DNA from: Syntrophomonadaceae bacterium
Lineage (GTDB): Bacteria > Bacillota > Dethiobacteria > DTU022
DNA: 10,798 bases
Direction of reading: 5' to 3'
Assembly (NCBI GenBank): GCA_003558195.1
Contig: PWMM01000267.1
Coordinates: 1 to 10,798 of the forward strand
Shown here: positions 1 to 5,592 of the stretch, in pieces
How positions within the stretch are numbered: position 1 is the stretch's first letter
Layout: every line of letters starts with the position of its first letter
The notes under the pieces: generated by a model
What the model was told of the DNA's origin: nothing
The model's input: the letters and a program-made list of their open reading frames with translations, nothing else
Databases searched by the model: none
Translations under genes and position numbers: made by a program

Positions 1-56
1 CGAACCTGCGCATGCGGGAACCAAAATCCCGTGCCTTACCGCTTGGCCACGCCCCA
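1..56 (-). tRNA. tRNA-Gln (anticodon TTG), 3' end cut by window edge
   Basis: Read on the minus strand, the gene begins TGGGGCGTGGCC at position 56. The anticodon stem CGGGA/TCCCG (15-19 with 27-31) encloses the seven-base loop TTTTGGT, which places the anticodon TTG at 24-22. The T arm starts with the GGTTCG signature at the window edge; the rest of the T arm and acceptor 3' strand lie outside. Only four bases separate it from the tRNA-His gene upstream, so the two are almost certainly one transcript. Confidence 0.93.
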
Positions 57-60
57 GCAT

Positions 61-138
61 TGGGGTGAGTGATGGGACTCGAACCCACGGCCTCCAGGGC
101 CACAACCTGGCGCTCTAACCGCCTGAGCTACACCCACC
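61..138 (-). tRNA. tRNA-His (anticodon GTG) with encoded CCA
   Basis: The cloverleaf reads completely on the minus strand. The acceptor stem GTGGGTG (137-131) pairs with CACTCAC (71-65). The anticodon stem CCAGG/CCTGG encloses TTGTGGC, giving anticodon GTG at 103-101, and the T arm carries GGTTCGAGTCC. The extra 5' G (position 138) opposite C73 is the identity element of bacterial tRNA-His. The 3' CCA is encoded (63-61). It is the first gene of a His-Gln tRNA pair. Confidence 0.96.
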
Positions 139-170
139 GCATAGTTTAAAGTTAAATTGTTGCGCTGTTA

Positions 171-199
171 ATTTTAGCATGCGCCTTTTGAAAAGTCAA
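171..199 (-). promoter_or_regulatory. Promoter of the tRNA-His/tRNA-Gln unit
   Basis: On the minus strand a -35 TTGACT (199-194) is followed after exactly 17 bases by a -10 TAAAAT (176-171). The -10 is preceded by TGC, an extended -10 element. The predicted start is near 164, about 26 bases before the tRNA-His 5' end. Both hexamers match the housekeeping sigma consensus in five of six bases. Confidence 0.8.
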
Positions 200-252
200 C
201 GCTAAAAACCTGGCAGGCAGTTTCATATCATTGCCTTTTTTTGATCAATTAA

Positions 253-279
253 TTGTTTTTTTGATATCTATGTTATAAT
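253..279 (+). promoter_or_regulatory. Extended -10 promoter for the LiaF-like gene
   Basis: A perfect -10 TATAAT at 274-279 is preceded by TGT, forming an extended -10. The -35 is poor: TTGTTT at 253-258 with a 15-base spacer is the best available. The predicted start is near 286, giving a leader of about 190 nt before the start codon at 473. It diverges from the tRNA promoter at 171-199. Confidence 0.6.
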
Positions 280-306
280 CTGGTTGTCAATATCCTAACC
301 TTGATG

Positions 307-410
307 AGCCAGTTCCATAAAAAACTGGCTTTCAAAAAGTGCTCTTATAAACCTAGTTTACGTTGGCGTTTCCAGGATCACTTCTTAGAGTCTTGCCAAA
401 TTAAGGCAAG
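307..410 (+). promoter_or_regulatory. Long 5' leader with two hairpins ahead of the LiaF-like gene
   Basis: Two perfect hairpins lie in the untranslated leader. The first pairs AGCCAGTT (307-314) with AACTGGCT (323-330) around an eight-base loop. The second pairs CTTGCC (392-397) with GGCAAG (405-410). Neither is followed by a run of T, so they do not look like simple intrinsic terminators. I recognise no known riboswitch or T-box here. Nothing else is visible in the 334-base gap apart from the two divergent promoters. Confidence 0.45.
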
Positions 411-472
411 GCTTCATAAGTAAAGGCCTAAAGATGTTTACTGGTATTCTATATTTGATGGAGGTTAAATAG

Positions 473-1228
473 ATGCGTTTTGTTAGTGGCAGGTTTATTC
501 TGGGGTTAATTATTACGGTGGTCGGGGTGCTTTTGCTTTTAAACAATCTCGTTGAGGGGATTGATGTTGATGTCAGGCTGATTATTCGATTCTGGCCGGT
601 TATCCCCCTGGTGTTCGGTTTGAACTGGGTAATTAGTTCTTTTGGATCTACTTCTGCTGCAGGGGAGCAGAGAGTTTTTTTCTCCTGGGGTCAATTTGTA
701 ACCGGTTTGCTTGCAATAGCAGTGGGAGTGATCTTTTTAGGACGTAACCTGGACTTGTTTTACGTGGACATCAGCATCTTTTGGAACTTGCTCTGGCCCA
801 TCATCTTGATCTTGATAGGATTCAGTTTTTTACGCGGTCGAGCTTTCAGTTCGGCCAGCGGCGGTCGGTTTGCCTTTATGGGAGGGGCCAAAGTTGGTGG
901 TTCAGAGCCCTGGAAACTTGAAAGCGGCAGCTATTTTGCCTTCATGGGCGGGATTGAAATGGATTTACGGTCGGCTGAGATTGAGGAGGGAGAAACTGTC
1001 ATAGATTTAACTGCAATTATGGGCGGTATTGATGTAAAGATACCGCGCGGCATGGCTGTAGTTTATGACGGCAATGCTTTTCTTGGTGGGGTAGCTTTTA
1101 TGGATTATGATGATGGTGGTTTGATTGGTGGTCGTAAAATTGAAAGTAATATTCAGGAAGATAGCAGCAAAATAGTCCGTATCCAGGCCCGGTCCATTAT
1201 GGGCGGCGTGGAGATTAAAGAAGCTTAA
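473..1228 (+). CDS. LiaF-like four-helix membrane protein with C-terminal glycine-turn domain
   Basis: This 251-residue protein has four predicted membrane helices (about 8-25, 36-55, 75-91 and 101-120). They form two related hairpins, each ending in a helix with a Trp-Pro pair (41-42 and 108-109), so the N-terminal half appears to be an internal duplication of the LiaI/LiaF-type transmembrane unit. The C-terminal half is soluble and repeats an MGG/LGG turn at about 136, 158, 183, 204 and 243, separated by short beta strands, as in the LiaF C-terminal (cell-wall-active antibiotic response) domain. In Bacillus, LiaF restrains the LiaS sensor kinase in envelope stress. No liaR/liaS genes are adjacent, so that role is inferred from family only. 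The start is supported by GGAGG at 460-464, eight bases upstream. It may equally be an orphan relative of unknown job. Confidence 0.85.
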   Translation: MRFVSGRFILGLIITVVGVLLLLNNLVEGIDVDVRLIIRFWPVIPLVFGLNWVISSFGSTSAAGEQRVFFSWGQFVTGLLAIAVGVIFLGRNLDLFYVDISIFWNLLWPIILILIGFSFLRGRAFSSASGGRFAFMGGAKVGGSEPWKLESGSYFAFMGGIEMDLRSAEIEEGETVIDLTAIMGGIDVKIPRGMAVVYDGNAFLGGVAFMDYDDGGLIGGRKIESNIQEDSSKIVRIQARSIMGGVEIKEA

Positions 1229-1250
1229 AACAAGCAAACTTGTAGCAATA

Positions 1251-1280
1251 AAGCCTGTATCTTTTTGCTTCAGGCGGCAT
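1251..1280. terminator. Weak bidirectional terminator between convergent genes
   Basis: GCCTG (1253-1257) pairs with CAGGC (1271-1275) around a 13-base loop in the 78-base gap between the convergent LiaF-like and Mur ligase genes. On the minus strand the stem is followed by TTTATTG, so it could end the Mur ligase transcript. The short stem makes it a weak call. Confidence 0.35.
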
Positions 1281-1306
1281 TAAGTACTAATAGTATATCG
1301 TAAGGC

Positions 1307-2860
1307 TTAAACACCTGCCACCCTGTTTTTAAGGGCGGCAAAGACCTTTTCTTTAGCCAGGTGTGGTTTTAGCAAATGGATTTGTTCGAGGCAAACCGAT
1401 GCTCCGTAATCCATGCCCTGGCAGCCTGCCAGTAATATAACATCGTCCGGGCCGGAATTATCCAAACCTCGGGCAACGGCGTCGGGCAGTTCTGGATACA
1501 ATTCTACTGCAAGTCCAGCTTTTTCCATAACATCTTTAAAAACGGTCAGTTCTTCTTCAGTAACCAGGTCTTTTTCTTCGGTATGAGAACAACTGGTTGT
1601 AGCGATTACTTTTTTTAAACCCAGCCTGGGAGCCCATTCAGCAATCCCTTCAGCATTTTCCCGGTTGACGGTAACGCCCCTTCCACCCCTGATCGCATAG
1701 ACCAGGTGCAGGTTATTATAGTGCATCATCTGCAGGGTTTCTAAAGTAACGTTGATATTGCCGTAATTGGCAAAATGGTCATCAATTATTTTAATATCAT
1801 CTTCAAAGATGAGTTCGAATCGCCTTTCCACCCCGCGAAAATCTTGTAAGGCTTTTTGGATCACGGTAACAGGGATTTTTTGTAGCAGGGCAGCCAGGAT
1901 TGCGGCCATGGCATTGTAAACGCTGTGCAAACCTAAAACGGAGAGTTCCACTGTAAAGGATCCAGGGCAACCGGCAAATATTTCTGCCGGTTCTTTTTTT
2001 AGGATTTCAACTTTAAACCGGGCCCTGCCGGTGCTTAAATCAAGTTCGCTAACCAGTAAGTCTGCTTCCCTGTTCTTAAGGCCGTAAGTTAATACCCGGG
2101 CTGCGGTTTCACTTCTTAATGAAGCACTGTAAGGGCAGTCCAGGTTTAAGACAGCCCAGCTGCCTTTTTTAGCTTTGCGGATTAACCCTGCTTTAGCTTT
2201 GAAATAGGACTCGAAAGAACCGTGTAAATCGATATGCTCGCGGCTGATGTTATTAAGAACAACGGTATCGAAATCAATACTCCCTATCCTTTTTAATTCA
2301 AGCCCTGATGAAGAAGCCTCCATTACCGCATGGGAAACTTTTTGCTCTACCATCTGGTGGAAAATGTGGTGAAGGTCCAGTGATTCAGGTGTAGTTAGTT
2401 CTGCTGCCCTGATTAAGCTACCGGCTTTTACGATTACTGTTCCGACCAGGCCTGTATTTAAACCAGCTTCTTCATAGATAGCGTTGAGCATATAAGTAGT
2501 GGAGGTTTTGCCATTGGTTGCAGTTACTCCGGTGACGTGAAGCTTGGAGGAGGGATGATCATAAAAATGATCAGCCATGGCGGCCAGGGCTGCCCTGCTG
2601 TCGGCTACACGGTACTGGGATATATTGATATCTGTCCGGATTTCTTCAACCACGGCAGCAACTGCTCCATTAGACTTTGCCTGTTCTAGATAAAGATGGC
2701 CATCAGTTTTATAACCTTTGAGACAAACAAATAAAAACCCTTCTTCAACCTTACCTGAGTGGTAAGCCAATCCCCGGATCTCTTCTTCAGCAGCAATTGT
2801 CCCGGGAAAGAGTTTTTCTTCTAATATGGATAGAGGCTCAATCAGATTTTTCAGTTTCAA
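1307..2860 (-). CDS. Divergent MurE-like Mur ligase family protein
   Basis: This is a Mur ligase with the MurE three-domain order; residue numbers here count from the upstream ATG at 2878. An N-terminal uridine-binding-like domain (to about 110) includes the GLAYHSGKVEEGFLFVCLKG segment. A central ATPase domain has the P-loop GVTATNGKTST (117-127), TTPES (162-166), the Glu of VMEASSSG (187), NNISREHIDLHG (209-220) and a Lys at 229 at the position carbamylated in MurE. It differs from classical MurE in the C-terminal domain: the usual DYAHTPDSLE is replaced by DDHFANYGNINV (366-377), and the DNPR diaminopimelate motif is absent. The added amino acid is therefore unknown. It is not in a cell-wall gene cluster. 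I chose the TTG at 2860 as start because GGAGGG (2872-2867) lies six bases upstream. The ATG at 2878 would add six residues, has no Shine-Dalgarno and would place that GGAGGG inside the gene. Confidence 0.85.
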   Translation of the reverse strand: MKLKNLIEPLSILEEKLFPGTIAAEEEIRGLAYHSGKVEEGFLFVCLKGYKTDGHLYLEQAKSNGAVAAVVEEIRTDINISQYRVADSRAALAAMADHFYDHPSSKLHVTGVTATNGKTSTTYMLNAIYEEAGLNTGLVGTVIVKAGSLIRAAELTTPESLDLHHIFHQMVEQKVSHAVMEASSSGLELKRIGSIDFDTVVLNNISREHIDLHGSFESYFKAKAGLIRKAKKGSWAVLNLDCPYSASLRSETAARVLTYGLKNREADLLVSELDLSTGRARFKVEILKKEPAEIFAGCPGSFTVELSVLGLHSVYNAMAAILAALLQKIPVTVIQKALQDFRGVERRFELIFEDDIKIIDDHFANYGNINVTLETLQMMHYNNLHLVYAIRGGRGVTVNRENAEGIAEWAPRLGLKKVIATTSCSHTEEKDLVTEEELTVFKDVMEKAGLAVELYPELPDAVARGLDNSGPDDVILLAGCQGMDYGASVCLEQIHLLKPHLAKEKVFAALKNRVAGV

Positions 2861-2866
2861 GGTTTT

Positions 2867-2872
2867 CCCTCC
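2867..2872 (-). promoter_or_regulatory. Ribosome binding site deciding a TTG start for the Mur ligase
   Basis: GGAGGG on the minus strand lies six bases before a TTG codon (2860-2858). The only upstream in-frame ATG (2878-2876) precedes this site, and the bases before that ATG show no purine-rich ribosome binding site. Confidence 0.7.
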
Positions 2873-2978
2873 AAACATTTCATAACGTCTTTATAATCTA
2901 ATTCGTCGATCTTGAAAAAAACTCCTTCATCTATGCTTTCATAGTTGCAACCTGGCCTTCACTTTTTTTATATCAGCA

Positions 2979-2984
2979 ATTATA
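2979..2984 (-). promoter_or_regulatory. Candidate -10 for the Mur ligase gene
   Basis: A perfect TATAAT is present on the minus strand, with predicted start near 2972 and a leader of about 110 nt. I find no convincing -35 at 16-18 bases. It lies downstream of the ferredoxin terminator, which fits an independent transcript. Confidence 0.4.
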
Positions 2985-3040
2985 GAAGAGCAAACAAGCA
3001 AAGTTTTAACTTTCTTAAAACAGGCAAGAGAATTACAAAA

Positions 3041-3070
3041 AACAAAACCCGCTCTAGAGCGGGTTTTGTT
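3041..3070 (-). terminator. Palindromic intrinsic terminator of the ferredoxin gene
   Basis: A perfect 30-base palindrome is centred on CTAG, with GC-rich arms (ACCCGCTC/GAGCGGGT) inside AACAAA/TTTGTT flanks. On the minus strand it is followed by a T-rich tract, as expected for an intrinsic terminator. It lies about 20 bases past the ferredoxin stop codon. The symmetry means it may also work on the plus strand. Confidence 0.9.
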
Positions 3071-3089
3071 CAAGGTTGATGTTAGTTTT

Positions 3090-3272
3090 TCAGGAGATCT
3101 CTATGGACTCGGTAGGACATTCCTCAGCTGCTTCACGGACACTATCTTCATGTTCAGCAGGTATTGGATTAACTTTAACTTCTGCTATTTCATCTCCTAA
3201 TTCAAAAACATCGGGACAAATATCCTCACAAATACCGCATGCACTGCAATCATCATTTACCTTGACTTCCAT
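3090..3272 (-). CDS. Single-cluster [4Fe-4S] ferredoxin
   Basis: This 60-residue protein is a small soluble electron carrier. It has CSACGICEDICP at 9-20 and a final CP at 52-53. By comparison with the Thermotoga-type monocluster ferredoxins, Cys9, Cys12, Cys15 and Cys52 should bind one [4Fe-4S] cluster. Cys19 is at the position that forms a disulfide in the Thermotoga protein, but the partner position is Ser44 here, so that disulfide cannot form. The protein is strongly acidic, as usual in the family. The start has an excellent AAGGAGG site (3286-3280), seven bases upstream. The gene appears monocistronic, with its own promoter and palindromic terminator. Its redox partner cannot be told from the neighbours. 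Confidence 0.95.
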   Translation of the reverse strand: MEVKVNDDCSACGICEDICPDVFELGDEIAEVKVNPIPAEHEDSVREAAEECPTESIEIS

Positions 3273-3372
3273 GCTGATGCCTCCTTAATAAAGTAATGGT
3301 AATTATCCATTAACTCATATTCGCTAATTAATCCATTTTCCCTTTTTTGATCTGCATATTTTTAAATATAAC

Positions 3373-3401
3373 ATGATATTTTGCATTATACTGTTTGCCA
3401 A
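3373..3401 (-). promoter_or_regulatory. Promoter of the ferredoxin gene
   Basis: On the minus strand, -35 TTGGCA (3401-3396) and -10 TATCAT (3378-3373) each match consensus in five of six bases and are separated by exactly 17 bases. The predicted start is near 3366, leaving a leader of about 94 nt. Confidence 0.6.
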
Positions 3402-3431
3402 AAACTTTTTGATGACCCGGGCAAAGCTTTC

Positions 3432-3459
3432 ATCAGTTTTTTCTTAAAAGCTGATTTTT
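3432..3459 (+). terminator. Orphan terminator-like hairpin
   Basis: ATCAGTTTTT (3432-3441) pairs with AAAAGCTGAT (3446-3455), including one G-U pair, around a four-base loop. A short T run reaches 3459. It has the shape of a plus-strand terminator, yet no plus-strand gene precedes it; it could stop antisense transcription coming from the ferredoxin side. Confidence 0.3.
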
Positions 3460-3726
3460 AAGCAACGTTTTGAATCCTTTAATTATATCCAGTAAGGATA
3501 ATTAATTGGTTACAAACAAGATAACTTGCATTGTTTATCCCTTTAGATTTCTTGAACAGCTCTTCTAATTCCCTATATTTTGATAATTTTCCAGGCTTAT
3601 TTTATTTCGCCAAGCTTATAACCAGGCCACGCACACATTTTTTATAAAACCAGGTTCTCAATCAATTATTATGCCATCTTTTCTGTCAAAAAAAGACTTA
3701 ATATTATGGTGACTTAATGCGGATTT

Positions 3727-3789
3727 TGTGGATAAGGTGATCTTGAAACGATTAAGTCGGCCTGTTCCTGTGGATAACTCTGTGCATAC
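3727..3789 (+). other. Cluster of DnaA boxes
   Basis: Two exact copies of TGTGGATAA (3727-3735 and 3769-3777), the reverse complement of the consensus DnaA box TTATCCACA, lie in the same orientation 42 bases apart. A degenerate third copy, TGTGCATAC, is at 3781-3789, 12 bases after the second. A weaker TTATCCATT is at 3303-3311. The second and third boxes are enclosed by a 7-bp inverted repeat, CCTGTTC (3761-3767) and GAACAGG (3798-3804). The surroundings are AT-rich. It could be a replication-linked or DnaA-titrating site. No dnaA or dnaN is in view. Confidence 0.5.
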
Positions 3790-3949
3790 TGTTGACAGAA
3801 CAGGTATTTGCCTTTTTTAAAGTGCTGATATCCTTACAAAAAAAAATCTTTAATGGCCAGAGTGTTAACATAATCTGATTTGCATAATATGGCGGTTTAC
3901 TAATAACCTGCGAAAAAATCAAGAACCCTTGCATGGCTTTTGTCGATTA

Positions 3950-3987
3950 ATATTGCTAATAACACGCAGTTGTGTTATTAATAATAT
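3950..3987 (+). promoter_or_regulatory. Hairpin or operator upstream of the small lipoprotein gene
   Basis: TAATAACAC (3957-3965) pairs perfectly with GTGTTATTA (3972-3980) around a six-base loop. After a two-base interruption, five more A-T pairs extend the stem to 3950 and 3987. It ends 12 bases before the Shine-Dalgarno, so it could be an operator or a structured mRNA leader. It has no T tract and is not terminator-like. Confidence 0.5.
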
Positions 3988-4011
3988 AAATCAATTGAAA
4001 GGAGTTTATTA

Positions 4012-4095
4012 ATGCGCTATATAACAATTGCAATTGTAGCTATGACCATGTTTAGCCTGCTTGTGATCTCCGGTTGTGTGCCTGGAGGTGGCTGA
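4012..4095 (+). CDS. Very small lipoprotein-like peptide (27 residues)
   Basis: A 27-codon gene with a strong AAAGGAG ribosome binding site about nine bases before the ATG. The product has a positively charged start (MRY), a hydrophobic core rich in Ile, Val, Met and Leu, and the lipobox ISGC at 20-23. Signal peptidase II would cleave before Cys23 and leave a mature lipopeptide of only five further residues, VPGGG. A terminator-type hairpin with a T run follows at 4142-4195, and a long hairpin precedes it, so it has the parts of a separate transcription unit. I do not recognise a family. Known lipoproteins this small include entericidin-like peptides, and cleaved lipoprotein signal peptides act as pheromones in enterococci; neither is shown here. 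A chance ORF is possible but the combination of signals argues against it. Confidence 0.6.
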   Translation: MRYITIAIVAMTMFSLLVISGCVPGGG

Positions 4096-4106
4096 TAATT
4101 ACATAA

Positions 4107-4122
4107 AGAGCCGGTCGGCTCT
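4107..4122 (+). repeat. Small hairpin after the lipoprotein gene
   Basis: AGAGCC (4107-4112) pairs with GGCTCT (4117-4122) around GGTC, 12 bases past the stop codon. It has no T tract, so it is more likely an mRNA 3' structure than a terminator. Confidence 0.4.
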
Positions 4123-4141
4123 ACCTGTTAATATAGAAATA

Positions 4142-4195
4142 AGCACCCGCTGTTTTGTAGCTGCTTTTTATGGAATCAGGGGGTGCTATTTTTTT
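4142..4195 (+). terminator. Terminator between the small lipoprotein gene and the M24 peptidase gene
   Basis: AGCACCC (4142-4148) pairs with GGGTGCT (4181-4187), with a run of seven T at 4189-4195 on the plus strand. The 32-base loop contains a small internal GCT/AGC hairpin. Read on the minus strand it is followed by TATTTCTAT, so it may also end the peptidase transcript, whose stop codon is at 4198-4200. Confidence 0.75.
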
Positions 4196-4197
4196 AC

Positions 4198-5373
4198 TTA
4201 AAGATTCTGGATTTCATCGTCAAATTCTGTTAACTGGATCAAGCCATCAGGACCAACTAAAAAAGTATCCTCAATACCAACGGTTCCCTCTGATGGAAAT
4301 ATAAATTTAGGTTCTAAAGCAAAAACCATCCCCTCAATTAGAGCTTGATCATAACCCGGTGTTATAATCGGTAATTCATCCAGTTCGATGCCAACGCCAT
4401 GACCGATGAAATTAACTTTTTCTACATAACCCATAAAATGGTTGGCCAGGCCTGCTTTAGCGGCCATGGCAGAGGCTTTAGTAAAGAGTTCACCGCATTT
4501 TAGACCAGGTTTTCCAGTTTCAGCTAAAGCATTTTTAATTTCTATGGCTACCTGGTGAGCTTTCAACAGGTGCAGGGGGGGTGATCCTAAACAAAAAATG
4601 CGGGTTTGATCAACCATGTAACCTCTCAGTACACTGACGAAATCGATCAAGATTGGCTCATTTTTCCTTATTAATGATACACCGGCACCTTGGGGGAAAG
4701 AAGGGTTAAGCCCACTTCCGCCGGTGGGACCATCAAAAAATGAGATAGCTGCGGCATTTTCACCGGTTAAGATATGGCCATAATAGAGCTCCTGGTTAAA
4801 ACCACGCATCCTTACTGCGCCCTGGTGCCCCAGGGTGCGGGCATGGAATTCAAGGTGCCCCGCCAACTCCACTTCAGTCATTCCTTCCTTAATAGTGTCC
4901 CGGGCATAGTTAAAAACTGATTTGTTAACCAGGGCTGCTTCTTTCATCTGCCCGATTTCATAATCAGATTTGATGGACCGGATCTGACGGGTTATTTTTG
5001 AAAGGTCAACTAGCCGGTAATTTGGTAATTTTTCCTGGTATCGAAAATAAAGATTTGCCGGCAAGACATCCATCTCGATCCCGATTGGTGAAGAAGGAGT
5101 AATTTTTTCATGGATACAATTAGCCAGTGCTTCCCAGCTTGAAAATGGTACGATATGCTTAAGGGCGCTTTCTTGCTGGGCCCGGGTTAAAGATTTTTTT
5201 ACGAATAATATCGGATCTCCTTCGGCTGGAACAAAAAGGTGGCTGTTTTGGGCGGTGCCACTAAAATAAAATAAATTGGCCCGCTCGACTATTAATGCTG
5301 CGCCTATTGCTTTTTCTTGCATGGCAGACTGTAGTTTATTAATCCTGTTTTGCAGTTCTTCAAAAGTTGTCAT
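4198..5373 (-). CDS. M24-family metallopeptidase (Xaa-Pro aminopeptidase-like)
   Basis: This 391-residue cytosolic protein has the creatinase/prolidase layout: an N-terminal domain (to about 130) and a pita-bread catalytic domain starting near IRSIKSDYEIGQMKEA (131-146). All five expected metal ligands are visible: Asp244 and Asp255 in DFVSVLRGYMVDQTR, His325 in FIGHGVGIELDE, Glu354 in FALEPKF and Glu368 in GIEDTF. The family usually removes an N-terminal residue preceding proline, using two Mn or Co ions; the exact substrate cannot be read from sequence. The segment between about 185 and 232, rich in Gly and Pro with GFNQELYYGHILTGENAA, is typical of a bacterial Xaa-Pro peptidase subgroup. 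The start has AAGGAGG (5385-5379). It is transcribed alone, with no signal peptide and no operon partner. Confidence 0.9.
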   Translation of the reverse strand: MTTFEELQNRINKLQSAMQEKAIGAALIVERANLFYFSGTAQNSHLFVPAEGDPILFVKKSLTRAQQESALKHIVPFSSWEALANCIHEKITPSSPIGIEMDVLPANLYFRYQEKLPNYRLVDLSKITRQIRSIKSDYEIGQMKEAALVNKSVFNYARDTIKEGMTEVELAGHLEFHARTLGHQGAVRMRGFNQELYYGHILTGENAAAISFFDGPTGGSGLNPSFPQGAGVSLIRKNEPILIDFVSVLRGYMVDQTRIFCLGSPPLHLLKAHQVAIEIKNALAETGKPGLKCGELFTKASAMAAKAGLANHFMGYVEKVNFIGHGVGIELDELPIITPGYDQALIEGMVFALEPKFIFPSEGTVGIEDTFLVGPDGLIQLTEFDDEIQNL

Positions 5374-5457
5374 TTCGTCCTCCTTAGCTAGCTTTATTTA
5401 CAGGTTTATTTTTAATTTTTTGATTACCCAGGCTTTCAAGGATCATCTTCAATTTAG

Positions 5458-5463
5458 ATTATA
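5458..5463 (-). promoter_or_regulatory. Candidate -10 for the M24 peptidase gene
   Basis: A perfect TATAAT on the minus strand, predicting a start near 5451 and a leader of about 78 nt. No good -35 is present at 16-18 bases, so the call is tentative. Confidence 0.35.
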
Positions 5464-5592
5464 AACCTGCCTTGTTTTGTCGTGCTTTAATCTATAGAGC
5501 AAAAACTGAAAAGAGTGATATTCCGCAGGTGTCAAAATGCAGTTTATTAACGCCGAGAACGGTTTTATCTTTAAGAATCCGCTTACCGGTAA

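Larger units (their letters stand above)
3273..4011. other. AT-rich intergenic region of about 740 bp
   Basis: This gap lies between the ferredoxin gene and the small lipoprotein gene. It holds the ferredoxin promoter, an orphan hairpin (3432-3455), a cluster of DnaA boxes (3727-3789) and a hairpin ahead of the small lipoprotein gene (3950-3987). A 60-codon frame on the minus strand (3752-3934) has no ribosome binding site and no protein character. I recognise no RNA gene in it, but an unannotated small RNA cannot be excluded by eye. Confidence 0.6.

Noticed and set aside
1007..1237. 76-codon minus-strand frame opposite the LiaF-like gene
   Set aside because: It mirrors the glycine-rich repeat coding of the plus-strand gene and has no independent support.
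3713..3820. Plus-strand open frame reading through the DnaA boxes, ending TGCCTTTTTTAA
   Set aside because: It has no credible start codon with a ribosome binding site. The apparent coding pattern comes from the repeated GTGGATAA boxes.
3752..3934. 60-codon minus-strand frame in the intergenic region
   Set aside because: It has no ribosome binding site, its composition is not protein-like, and it overlaps the DnaA boxes and inverted repeat.
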